Assembly: GCA_900315955.1 (NCBI GenBank)
Contig: ONBC01000020.1
Span: 1 to 34,413, forward strand
Origin: an uncultured Prevotella sp.
Lineage (GTDB): Bacteria > Bacteroidota > Bacteroidia > Bacteroidales > Bacteroidaceae
Direction of reading: 5' to 3'
DNA: 34,413 nt
The notes beneath the pieces were generated by a model. That model saw nothing but the letters and a program-made list of their open reading frames with translations, did no database searches and had not been told where the DNA came from. Both the position numbers and the translations under genes were made by a program. This document shows, in pieces, positions 6,320-14,646 of the stretch; position 1 is the first letter of the stretch; every line of letters begins with the position of its first letter.

Positions 6320-7312
6320 ATGGACATCGACATTAAAGAAAACGACATACTCCGGCAATCCCCCGAGCTGCTTGACCTGCTCCTCAAAGACCACACCACC
6401 CAAGAGCATATCTTCTGGGCTACGGATGACTATAAGGATTTGGGAGACGGCTATCAGTATGGCGATTGCATTGCCATCGATAAGATTACCGGTGACAAAG
6501 GGCTTATCGTTCAGCCGCGTGTCCTCAAATCAAAAGAAGCCCAGGCACAGCGCATCAAGGATAAAGCGGAGGTGTTCACGCCGTCATGGGTCTGCAACGC
6601 CCAGAACAACCTTATAGACAATGCCTGGTTTGGCCGCAAGGAAGTTTTCAATCACGAGATCACCAGCCCGGACGGCACTCACACATGGGAACCCACTAAA
6701 GACAAGATTTGCTTTCCCAATGAGACGGGCAAGTCATGGAAAGACTATGTGGCCGAGCTCCGCATGGAGATCACCTGTGGTGAGGCTCCTTATCTTACCA
6801 GCCGTTATGACACGACCACGGGAGAAACAATCCCCATTGGGCGCCGCATAGGTTTGCTCGACCGCAAGCTGCGTGTCGTTGGAGAGAACACCGGCAACAC
6901 CACCGACTGGATGCTCTGGGCAAAGACGGCACTGCGCGCTACCTACGGTTATGAGTGGCAGGGCGACAACCTGCTGCTTGCGCGGGAATCGCTCTTCTAC
7001 ACCTTCATGGACTACTATCGTGAGAAATTCGGCAAGGAGGTTCCCGTCCAATCACTTAAAGGCGCCGCCTACATCATTTCTTGGAACCTGTGGCAGATGG
7101 ACGGACTGACATTCGGACTTCCCGGCTACACGCCACGTGAGCCCGACTTATGGGGAGAGCCAGAGCCGAGAAACCGCTACTGCGTGGTCAAGGACTTTAT
7201 AGGCGACAAGAAAGTCAATGGCGAGAACTTCTCCGATAAGAACTTCCATGACCAGAAGGCAAAGAAGATTCCGTTCTACAAGCTTGTCCATACCAAAGGC
7301 AAGAAAAAATAA
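6320..7312 (+). CDS. Methylase-like restriction-system subunit (subunit M type)
   Basis: A 330-residue protein that resembles what Bacteroidota genomes label restriction endonuclease subunit M. It has KDKAEVFTPSWVCNAQNNL near residue 95, the type of VFTP segment found ahead of the SAM site in N6-adenine methylases. LRMEITCGEAPYLTSRYD (about residues 148-165) stands where motif I would be. GRRIGLLDRKLRVVGEN and YGYEWQGDNLLLARE follow. No NPPY/DPPY catalytic motif is present, so alone it is not a complete methylase. It probably acts as a partner of the large helicase-methylase 58 bases downstream, which does carry NPPY. Splitting or pairing in this way would make the two proteins one modification complex, but that is inference. 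Confidence 0.75.
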   Translation: MDIDIKENDILRQSPELLDLLLKDHTTQEHIFWATDDYKDLGDGYQYGDCIAIDKITGDKGLIVQPRVLKSKEAQAQRIKDKAEVFTPSWVCNAQNNLIDNAWFGRKEVFNHEITSPDGTHTWEPTKDKICFPNETGKSWKDYVAELRMEITCGEAPYLTSRYDTTTGETIPIGRRIGLLDRKLRVVGENTGNTTDWMLWAKTALRATYGYEWQGDNLLLARESLFYTFMDYYREKFGKEVPVQSLKGAAYIISWNLWQMDGLTFGLPGYTPREPDLWGEPEPRNRYCVVKDFIGDKKVNGENFSDKNFHDQKAKKIPFYKLVHTKGKKK

Positions 7313-7370
7313 CGGGGCTTCACGCAGAAATATTATAACTTAAACATTGAACTCATAAACAAAAGATATT

Positions 7371-10300
7371 ATGGCTGAACCTATCGATTTTCCTATCACC
7401 CAGTCGCGGCTGCTCTATGTCTACAGCATTGACGACCGGAAGCACAAGGGACTGTTGAAGGTGGGCGAGGTGTTCACCGACAACACCACCGCCGACAATG
7501 CTGACACACAGGAGCTGTCAAAGGCGGTCAGGAAAATTCTTGATGGGCGTTCTTACATGAAGGGCGTCATCTACCACCTGGGGTTTGTGGAATCGACCAC
7601 CTATGACAACGAATGCTACACGGCGCAGGATATCTACGACGTGCTCGTCAATTCCGATGTCGAAGCTGTGGCTCTCGCCAAATACAAGACCGTGGCCGGC
7701 ACGCAGGATGCCGACATCTGGTTCCGTACCGACCTTGACAGAATACAGCGGGCCATCAGGGCCAAGAAAGAAGGACACCTTACCTTCAACGGCACCGACG
7801 ACCATGTGCGGCCACGCTCCATCCGCTTCCGGCCCGAACAGGAGAAAGCCATCGCGGAGACGGTGAAGCACTTCCAGACCAAGAAAGGCTTCGAATGTCT
7901 GTGGAACGCCAAGATGCGTTTCGGAAAGACGCTCAGTGCCCTTGAGGTGGCGCGCCGCATGGATTATAAGTCCGTGCTCATCGTCACACACCGGCCAGTG
8001 GTGGACAAAGGATGGAAAGACGATTTCGGGAAAATCTTCGGTTCAGACAACCGCTATAAGTATGCCGAGCGCAACCTCGACGATAACTCGGGTACTCACA
8101 AATACGACCTTGGCAATTTCCGCACCGACACCGGGCTTGTCGCCTTTGGCACGATAAGGCTCGTCTTCTTCGTCTCCCTGCAGTATCTACGCCTTTCTAC
8201 GCTTGTCGGGGGCAAGGATACCAGCAACCTGAAGAAGGAAATCATGCAGTACGACTGGGACATGGTCATCGTAGACGAGGCGCACGAGGGCACCGAGTCG
8301 GCCATGGGCAGCCGCGTCCTCGACAAGCTCAACAAGGCGGGCAGCACCCATGTGCTGTCCCTATCGGGCACGCCCTTCAACCTGCTCGACAAGTTTGAGG
8401 CCGACAAGGACCGAAGCAAGATCTACACCTGGGACTATGTCATGGAGCAGACGGCGAAGAACGAGTGGGACGACCGTCACTATGGCGACCCCAACCCCTA
8501 CGCCGTGCTGCCGAAGATGCAGATCATGACCTTCACCCTCTCGCAGCTGCTCAGTGAGCAGGTGCAGGGCAAGGGCAAATTCTCCTTCAAGGAGTTCTTC
8601 CGTGTGTGGACCGGCGACTCCAAGGCCGATCACGCCCCGATGCCGGAGGGCATGCAGAACCGCTTCGTACATGAGGATGCCGTCAACGCCTTTATCCGCA
8701 AACTCTACGAGAAGTCGGACACTACAGCCTATCCGTTCTCTACAGTCGCGTTCCGTCGCAACTTCCGCCATACCTTCTGGATGCTGCCGGGCGTGAAGGA
8801 GGCTGCCGCCCTGGAAAAGCTCTTGGAGGCGGATCCCGTCTTTGGCACGGACAAGAACGGCAAGCGAAAGTTTGAGATCGTCAACGTCGCCGGCGACGGC
8901 AACATCGAGGATGTCGGCGGCAAGGCGTTGAAGGCGGTGCAGGATGCCATCCACGACCACAAGCGCACCATCACGCTGTCGTGCGGCAAGCTGACCACGG
9001 GTGTCACCGTGCCCGAGTGGACCGCCGTGCTCTGCATGAAAGGTGCCGAGGACACGGCAGCAGGCGGCTACATGCAGACCATCTTCCGCGTGCAGAGCCA
9101 TGCCGTGATAGAGGGGCGGCAGAAACGCAACTGCTATGTCTTCGACTTCGCCCCCGACCGCGCGCTCACTGCCGTGGCTGCCGCGTCGAAATATGCCACC
9201 ATTGCTGCCGGGGAGGGCAAGGGCAACCTCAAGGAGTCGCGCAAGAAAGAGGAGGAGCATCTCTCCGACTTCCTGCGCCTGTGCAGCGTTGTCTCTATGG
9301 ACGGTGCCACCATGGGCAGGAAGTTCACCGCTGCGCGCCTCTTCGAGAAGCTCAACACCGTCTATATCGAACGGGCGGTGAAGAGCGGTTATTCCGACAA
9401 CAGCCTTTACGACCCGGAGGTACTGATGAACCTCAATGAGGAGCAGAAGAAGGCGTTGGGCGACGTGCATGGACTGCTCGGCTCCATGCCCAACCTCTGG
9501 AAGCCGGAGAAGATCGACATTACCAAGAGTGGTATGAGCGACGAAGAGAAAGAGAAGGCCGATACTGCCGCCAAGAAGAAGAAAGAGGGCCGTCAGCTCA
9601 CCGAGGAGGAGAAGGCTACTTTGGCCGCCCGCGAGGCTGAGCGCAACGAGGAGCGCGCCCGTGAGTCGGTGCTCCGTGGCGTCGCCATCCGCATACCGCT
9701 GCTCGTCTATGGCGCCGAGATGGACGACGACCAGGACATCACCATCGACAACTTCACCGACCTCTTCCGCAACGACCCCGAGTCGTGGGAGGAGTTCATG
9801 CCCAAAGGCTTCACCATGGAGCTGTTCAACATCCTCAAGGACTGCTTCGACCGCACCATCTTCACCGGTGCCGCCAAGCGCATCCGCGCCATGGTGCGTG
9901 AGGCTGATGATCTCGACATCGAAGACCGCATCAACAAGATTGCCGACATCTTCGCCTGCTTCCACAACCCCGACAAGGAGACGGTGCTGACACCCTGGCG
10001 CGTGGTCAATATGCAGCTCAGTGACACCCTCGGCGGCTACTGCTTCTACAACGAGCAGTTCGATGGACCCAACTACGCCACCGACCCGGTGACCCAGGAG
10101 GAGAAGCGTGTGCCGCGCCTCGTGCTGCGCCCTGCCGACGGCGACGACGCGGGCTCCGTCACCCACGATGTCTTCGGCGACTACAACACGCGCATCATGG
10201 AGATCAACTCCAAAACGGGGCTCTATCCGCTCTACTGCGCCTACTCGGTGTTCAGAATGATCAAGGAGAAGGCGTATATCGGCACTGGCCTCACCACAGA

Positions 10301-11708
10301 GCGCAAGGGCATCGCCGTCACCCGCGAGCAGTACGACCGCTATGCCAACGACGACAAGGCCATCTGGGAGGATGTGTTGCAGGACAACATCTTCGTGATC
10401 TGCCGCACGCCCATGGCAGCGAGCATCACGCGACGCACCCTCGGCGGATTCATGAAAGACATCCACATGAACGTCGTCTGCTACCGCAAATCCCTGTCCG
10501 TCGACGCCCTCGCCAAGGCGGGCATCCTCAAAGACAAAACACCCTATACAGAAAAAGGAATAACAACCAAGGAGTGCGACCTTATTGACGTGCTGCGCCT
10601 CAACCCCGACCTCTTCCAGAATGAGGTCGTGCGCGGCAAGGACTTCTGGCATGTATACTCTGCCATCTCCCTCGCTCCTAATGAAGATATTAATAATATG
10701 AAGTTCAAAGCTATTGTGGGGAACCCGCCATACCAAGTAATGGATGGAGGTGGTACAGGAAGCAGTGCCACACCTATTTATAATAAATTTGTAGATTTGG
10801 CTGAAATATTATCCCCAAATTATGTCTCAATGATAATGCCTGCTAAATGGTATTCTGGAGGCAAAGGACTAGATGAGTTTAGAAACAAAATGCTTAATGA
10901 TAGACAATTAAGCGCACTCTATGATTTTCAAGATTCTCGGGATATATTCCCAACAGTTGACATAGCAGGTGGTATTTGCTATTTTTTATGGTCTAGAGGT
11001 TATAACTCAGCTTGTAATGTAGTTAATATCAATAAGTTGAATAGATCAGAGAGCGTTAGATACCTTAATGAGTTCGATACTTTTATAAGAGATCAAAAAG
11101 TTCTTGATATAATTAACAAAGTGAAATCACGAACCTCTAAAGGAAACTTCTTATCCCAAAAGGTTTACTCACGTAAACCTTTTGGGATAAGAAGTTTCCA
11201 ACACGGTTCCCCGGCGGAGCCGGGTCGAAATATTTCACTTTTTGGGAGTGATGGCATTACATACCTTTCCGAAGAAGAAGTTCCTCAAAATAAGCAGTTA
11301 ATACCATTATGGAAAGTCATCATGTCTAAGACATCAGCTGAGCATGCTGGTCAAACAGATGCCAATGGTCAAAAGAGAATTGTCTCTCGGCTAGAAGTTC
11401 TTCCTCCAAATTTTATTTGTACAGAATCATATCTTCTACTAGATGTCTTTCAGAACGAACAGGAGGCAAAAGATTTGAAGAAATATATTCAAACAAGATT
11501 TGTTCGTTTTCTGTTAGCTTCAATACTCATAACTCAGAACATCGTGAGAGACAAATTTCAGTTTGTCCCTCTCCAGGACTTTACCCCCGCTTCCGACATC
11601 GACTGGACCCAGTCTGTTGCCAACATCGACCGCCAGCTCTACCGCAAGTATGGCCTCAGCGACGAGGAGGTGGCATTTATCGAGAAGATGATTAAGCCGA
11701 TGGAATAA
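7371..11708 (+). CDS. Helicase-adenine methylase fusion, Type ISP-like restriction-modification protein
   Basis: A 1445-residue protein. Residues about 12-150 (RLLYVYSIDDRKHKGLLKVG and on) look like a GIY-YIG/T5orf172-type domain and may be the nuclease. A superfamily 2 helicase follows: NAKMRFGKT (Lys186), DEAH (302-305), SGTP (332-335) and QTIFRVQS (569-576). A charged coupler comes next (about 700-760, KKKKEGRQLTEEEKA). The N6-adenine methylase part has ETVLTPWRVVN and EINSKTGLYPLY, then NPPYQ (1118-1122), followed by a target-recognition region. The order nuclease-helicase-coupler-methylase-recognition matches Type ISP enzymes such as LlaGI, but with a different N-terminal domain. DNA from about 10680 to 11575 is far poorer in GC than the rest (35% against 60-67% in 60-base samples), so the NPPY and recognition part appears swapped in. 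It contains a perfect 27-bp-arm palindrome. The 3' end is partly duplicated downstream. Confidence 0.85.
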   Translation: MAEPIDFPITQSRLLYVYSIDDRKHKGLLKVGEVFTDNTTADNADTQELSKAVRKILDGRSYMKGVIYHLGFVESTTYDNECYTAQDIYDVLVNSDVEAVALAKYKTVAGTQDADIWFRTDLDRIQRAIRAKKEGHLTFNGTDDHVRPRSIRFRPEQEKAIAETVKHFQTKKGFECLWNAKMRFGKTLSALEVARRMDYKSVLIVTHRPVVDKGWKDDFGKIFGSDNRYKYAERNLDDNSGTHKYDLGNFRTDTGLVAFGTIRLVFFVSLQYLRLSTLVGGKDTSNLKKEIMQYDWDMVIVDEAHEGTESAMGSRVLDKLNKAGSTHVLSLSGTPFNLLDKFEADKDRSKIYTWDYVMEQTAKNEWDDRHYGDPNPYAVLPKMQIMTFTLSQLLSEQVQGKGKFSFKEFFRVWTGDSKADHAPMPEGMQNRFVHEDAVNAFIRKLYEKSDTTAYPFSTVAFRRNFRHTFWMLPGVKEAAALEKLLEADPVFGTDKNGKRKFEIVNVAGDGNIEDVGGKALKAVQDAIHDHKRTITLSCGKLTTGVTVPEWTAVLCMKGAEDTAAGGYMQTIFRVQSHAVIEGRQKRNCYVFDFAPDRALTAVAAASKYATIAAGEGKGNLKESRKKEEEHLSDFLRLCSVVSMDGATMGRKFTAARLFEKLNTVYIERAVKSGYSDNSLYDPEVLMNLNEEQKKALGDVHGLLGSMPNLWKPEKIDITKSGMSDEEKEKADTAAKKKKEGRQLTEEEKATLAAREAERNEERARESVLRGVAIRIPLLVYGAEMDDDQDITIDNFTDLFRNDPESWEEFMPKGFTMELFNILKDCFDRTIFTGAAKRIRAMVREADDLDIEDRINKIADIFACFHNPDKETVLTPWRVVNMQLSDTLGGYCFYNEQFDGPNYATDPVTQEEKRVPRLVLRPADGDDAGSVTHDVFGDYNTRIMEINSKTGLYPLYCAYSVFRMIKEKAYIGTGLTTERKGIAVTREQYDRYANDDKAIWEDVLQDNIFVICRTPMAASITRRTLGGFMKDIHMNVVCYRKSLSVDALAKAGILKDKTPYTEKGITTKECDLIDVLRLNPDLFQNEVVRGKDFWHVYSAISLAPNEDINNMKFKAIVGNPPYQVMDGGGTGSSATPIYNKFVDLAEILSPNYVSMIMPAKWYSGGKGLDEFRNKMLNDRQLSALYDFQDSRDIFPTVDIAGGICYFLWSRGYNSACNVVNINKLNRSESVRYLNEFDTFIRDQKVLDIINKVKSRTSKGNFLSQKVYSRKPFGIRSFQHGSPAEPGRNISLFGSDGITYLSEEEVPQNKQLIPLWKVIMSKTSAEHAGQTDANGQKRIVSRLEVLPPNFICTESYLLLDVFQNEQEAKDLKKYIQTRFVRFLLASILITQNIVRDKFQFVPLQDFTPASDIDWTQSVANIDRQLYRKYGLSDEEVAFIEKMIKPME
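11142..11199 (+). repeat. Perfect palindrome with 27-bp arms inside the methylase gene
   Basis: The arms are 11142-11168 and 11173-11199 with a four-base loop (TCAC) and no mismatch. The coding frame runs straight through it, reading GNFLSQKVYSRKPFGIRSF. The right arm encodes KPFGI, which resembles a segment conserved in this methylase type, so the left arm may be the added copy. Ten bases further on lies a second short GC-rich hairpin, CCCGGC-GGA-GCCGGG (11210-11224), inside otherwise AT-rich DNA. Confidence 0.95.
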
Positions 11709-11789
11709 GTAGGAGCGTCGGCTTTCCAGCCGACGAAAAGAATAAAAAGAAGAGCACTTGGTGTCCGGCTGGAAAGCCGGACCTCCTAC
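11709..11789. repeat. REP-like palindromic element, copy 1
   Basis: An 81-bp element that begins at the base after the stop codon of the helicase-methylase gene. Its ends are GTAGGAG and CTCCTAC. Inside are two hairpins, GTCGGCTTTCCAGCCGAC and GTCCGGCTGGAAAGCCGGAC, joined by an A/G-rich linker. The whole element is itself an imperfect inverted repeat. A second copy of the same length is at 15400-15480. The form is that of a REP doublet, a small non-autonomous element usually moved by a RAYT-type transposase. No such transposase lies in this window. It may also act as a transcript end or stabiliser. Confidence 0.9.
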
Positions 11790-11793
11790 TAAG

Positions 11794-11860
11794 CTGTATC
11801 GGAAATCTGAACGAAGATGAAGTGCTGTTTATCGAGTCGATGATCAAACCCATGGAATAA
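11794..11860 (+). pseudogene. Remnant of a second methylase-gene 3' end
   Basis: Just after the REP-like element the DNA reads LYRK, then, after a frame shift, LNEDEVLFIESMIKPME followed by TAA. The intact gene upstream ends LYRKYGLSDEEVAFIEKMIKPME followed by TAA. Thus about 22 residues of a homologous C-terminus are present again, with different codons and about five bases missing near the start. The remnant begins within five bases of the REP end. It looks like the tail of an earlier or duplicate allele left behind when the upstream gene was replaced or the element inserted. Confidence 0.85.
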
Positions 11861-11875
11861 ACTAAAGAAAGAATA

Positions 11876-12313
11876 ATGGCAGACAACAACATACAATTCC
11901 GTTTCGAAGACGTGCCCAAAGGCTACGTCTTTTGCTTCCTCACCTGTCCGCTGTCCGCCCGTTGCGTGCGGCATCGAGCGGGCGAGGCGGTGCCCGCTGG
12001 CACCCAGTTTGGTACCGCCGTCTTCCCCACGGCTCGCCAGGGCGACGGCTGCCCGATGTTCAAGGAGCTGCGCGTCATCCACGCTGCCTGGGGCTTCAGC
12101 CGCCTCTTCGCTCCCGTGCGTGCGACCGACATCGCCTCGCTCCGCGCTGACGTGAAGAACTATCTCGGCGGCAACGGCACCTACTCCCGTTACAAGCTGG
12201 GCCGACGCCTCCTCACACCCGAGCAGCAACGCGACATCCTCAACATCTTCCGACGGTACGGCTACACCGAAGTGACGCAGTTCGACCACTACGTCGACGT
12301 GGTGGACTTTTAA
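11876..12313 (+). CDS. DUF6078-type cysteine-containing protein
   Basis: A 145-residue protein of the DUF6078 type seen in Bacteroidales. Its N-terminal part has CFLTCPLSARCVRH, a C-x3-C-x5-C arrangement that may bind metal. Then come VFPTARQGDGCPMF, the aromatic AWGFSRLF, and near the end LTPEQQRDILNIFRRYGYTEV and FDHYVDVV. The function is unknown. Its DNA is GC-rich, like the main part of the restriction gene and unlike the DUF262 gene that follows. It starts 15 bases after the methylase remnant and ends 9 bases before the tandem 22-bp repeats. I call the family from memory of its conserved segments. Confidence 0.75.
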   Translation: MADNNIQFRFEDVPKGYVFCFLTCPLSARCVRHRAGEAVPAGTQFGTAVFPTARQGDGCPMFKELRVIHAAWGFSRLFAPVRATDIASLRADVKNYLGGNGTYSRYKLGRRLLTPEQQRDILNIFRRYGYTEVTQFDHYVDVVDF

Positions 12314-12322
12314 GAGTCATTG

Positions 12323-12432
12323 GATGATCTGGCTGCGGTCATGGGATGACCAGGCTACGGTCATAGGATGACCAAGCTGTGGTCAAGTGATGACCAGGAC
12401 GTGGTCAAGAGATGACCAGGCCGTGGTCAACC
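12323..12432. repeat. Five tandem 22-bp repeats with internal dyads
   Basis: Five units start at 12323, 12345, 12367, 12389 and 12411 with no gaps. The unit begins GATGACCAGGC and ends GTGGTCAAG plus two variable bases. Each unit has a TGACCA/TGGTCA-type dyad, so each could be an operator or a small hairpin. Copy 1 is the most diverged. The array ends 15 bases before the chosen start of the DUF262 gene. Array length could change by slippage and so alter spacing or binding. Confidence 0.95.
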
Positions 12433-12447
12433 ACTCTGCTCATTGCA

Positions 12448-14646
12448 ATGAAACCAATAATAGAGAAACTCTACTTAGACATTAAGAAATCATATATGGA
12501 TGCACATAAAACAAAGTTAGCAAGCCTGTTCTCTGGAGACGAGGTGAGATATGTCATACCTGTTTACCAAAGAAATTACAACTGGAGCAACAAACAATGC
12601 CGCCAGTTGTTCCATGACGTATGCAGCATCATCGGCAACGACAAGGAGCATTTCTTTGGCAGTGTGGTTCTCTTTGGCAACCACCATGATGTATGGTCCA
12701 TCATTGATGGTCAACAACGATTGACTACGGTCTCTCTTATGTGGCTTGCCATGTCCAAGCTTATTAGTGAGCATAAAAAAGACGCTAATGAGTATCTGGC
12801 TCAAAACATACGGAACAAGTACTGTTTTTGTTCGGTTGATGACGGTACGCTCTTGCCGAGGATAGAACATGTGGAGAAGGACCGAAAAGCGTATGTCGCC
12901 CTGATAGAAGGAAATGACGAGCGTTTCATTCAAGACTCCAACATCACCCGCAACTTCTATCTATTTCATGATTGGATAGAACATTCAGAGTATTCGCTGA
13001 GTGATTTTGACAATGCTTTGAAGAGGTTGATGATGGTAAAGATTGACCTTGATGATGAAGACAATCCTCAACTCATCTTCGAATCACTGAACTCCACAGG
13101 CCTTGCGCTGTCAGACGGAGATAAAATCAGAAATTTCATCTTGATGAATCTCAAAGTCAAAGAGCAAAAAGAATACTATAAGAATTATTGGAGAGACATA
13201 GAGCAGTATTCCAACTATACTGGTGACAGTAAAAACGCGCTGAATGCGGTAACTCTGTTTGTAAGAGACTACATTACAGCCAAGATGACGCACATTCCGT
13301 CTATGAACAGTGTGTATGACAAGTTTAAGGAGTATGCCAATGGCAAGGAAACAAAGAGTCTTCTTGCTGATATGAAGACATATTCCCGCTATCTCTATGA
13401 AATAGAGATGGCAAAGACTATGCATCCTGCTATCGATCGGGTATTCCAGAGACTTGCTTTTCTTGAAATGACAGTAACCCATCCCTTCGAGTTCAACTTG
13501 ATGCATGACTTCAACAATGGTCTTCTCAATGAGAAGGAAGTCATTAAGACATTAGAGTTGATAGAGAACTTTATCTTCCGTCGTCTTATATGTGAAGTAC
13601 CGACGAATGCTCTTAATAAAATTTTCGCTACATTGTATAGCAGTGCAAAGAAGATTGTAGAAAAACAGGGCATTGATTTCTATGACGCAGTGGTCTATAT
13701 TCTTTTGAGCAGGTCCGATTCCAGCCGATTCCCGGACGACACGGAGTTTAAGGAAGCATTGGCAGTGAAGAATATCTATAAGATGCGGCCAAAGAACAAA
13801 ATTTACATTTTCTACCGATTCAATGCTGGCAGTAATGTGGAAGGAGATACATCTGTCATAAATAAAATGCAGAAAAAGGACACAGAAGGTAATGCAGTCC
13901 TATCTGTTGAGCATATTATGCCTCAGACATTAACCAAGGATTGGGTGGAAGCCTTGGGTGGTGAAAAGAAAGCAACGGAAATACAGGAGCGTTGGGAGCA
14001 TACCATCGCTAATCTTACGCTAACAGGCTATAATAGTCTGTACAGTAATAATACCTTTCAGCAGAAGTTGTCACTCAAAGATGAAAATGGTTTAGGTGTG
14101 GGGTTCAAAGATTCGCCACTCCACATCAATGAATACATCAAGACCCAGACCGAATGGGGTGAGACACAACTGAAAGAGAGGCTACGGCTTCTGCAAGATG
14201 AGGCAGCAAACGTTATATGGCCGATGCCTCAACAGACTTATTTTCCAACAGAGAAACAATTTGAGGAACTGAGTTTAGATGATGAAAACAGTGATTTCAC
14301 CTATTCAGATTTTATCGATGGAACTGTTGACGGAAATAGAATACCTTTAAAAGCTCACACTCCGTGGAAACAGGTTTTCATTGAAATTTTGAAAATGCTG
14401 AATGCCGATTATCATCGTGAACTGGTTCAAATCGCTAATAACAAAGACCAGGTTATGCTGCAAAATGAGGGAAGCAAACTAAGTACCAGCACACTGCTCT
14501 TCGACAATATCTATGCTACTCTCAATACTTCTACTTCCAAAAAAATGGAATTGCTGAAAAGCATAATAACAGAACTCGGTATTGACAATGATAAAGTCGA
14601 ATTTCATGTCAATAAACAGCAGACAGAAATCCAAGTAGATGAATAG
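12448..14646 (+). CDS. DUF262/DUF1524 protein, GmrSD-like type IV restriction nuclease
   Basis: I place the start at ATG 12448 (MKPIIEKLYLDI, 732 residues). An earlier Met at 12412 would lie inside the tandem repeats; a later Met at 12496 (MDAHKTKLASLF) is also possible. The N-terminal DUF262 domain has IPVYQRNYNW (37-46) and IDGQQRLTT (86-94), the NTP-using ParB/Srx-like fold of GmrS. The C-terminal DUF1524 HNH nuclease has VEHIMPQTL with His489, then HTIANLTLTGYNS and NNTFQQK. GmrSD proteins cut phage DNA carrying modified (for example glucosylated hydroxymethyl) cytosine. About 140 further residues follow the nuclease and include TPWKQVFIEILKMLN, as in many relatives. The next gene, an HNH endonuclease, overlaps it by eight bases, so they are probably translated together. 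Confidence 0.9.
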   Translation: MKPIIEKLYLDIKKSYMDAHKTKLASLFSGDEVRYVIPVYQRNYNWSNKQCRQLFHDVCSIIGNDKEHFFGSVVLFGNHHDVWSIIDGQQRLTTVSLMWLAMSKLISEHKKDANEYLAQNIRNKYCFCSVDDGTLLPRIEHVEKDRKAYVALIEGNDERFIQDSNITRNFYLFHDWIEHSEYSLSDFDNALKRLMMVKIDLDDEDNPQLIFESLNSTGLALSDGDKIRNFILMNLKVKEQKEYYKNYWRDIEQYSNYTGDSKNALNAVTLFVRDYITAKMTHIPSMNSVYDKFKEYANGKETKSLLADMKTYSRYLYEIEMAKTMHPAIDRVFQRLAFLEMTVTHPFEFNLMHDFNNGLLNEKEVIKTLELIENFIFRRLICEVPTNALNKIFATLYSSAKKIVEKQGIDFYDAVVYILLSRSDSSRFPDDTEFKEALAVKNIYKMRPKNKIYIFYRFNAGSNVEGDTSVINKMQKKDTEGNAVLSVEHIMPQTLTKDWVEALGGEKKATEIQERWEHTIANLTLTGYNSLYSNNTFQQKLSLKDENGLGVGFKDSPLHINEYIKTQTEWGETQLKERLRLLQDEAANVIWPMPQQTYFPTEKQFEELSLDDENSDFTYSDFIDGTVDGNRIPLKAHTPWKQVFIEILKMLNADYHRELVQIANNKDQVMLQNEGSKLSTSTLLFDNIYATLNTSTSKKMELLKSIITELGIDNDKVEFHVNKQQTEIQVDE

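Noticed and set aside
8361-10736. Very long open frame (791 codons) on the minus strand
   Set aside because: It lies entirely opposite the helicase-methylase gene in its GC-rich part. Its sequence is low in real motifs and rich in Val, Leu, Glu, His and Gly, as expected from the complement of GC-rich codons. The plus-strand frame has clear motifs.
12323-12432. Possible CRISPR array
   Set aside because: The units are directly adjacent with no spacers, and no cas genes are present.
12412-12447. Upstream start of the DUF262 protein at 12412
   Set aside because: This adds residues encoded by the last tandem repeat; the family normally begins shortly before the IPxYQR motif. ATG 12448 is a better choice.
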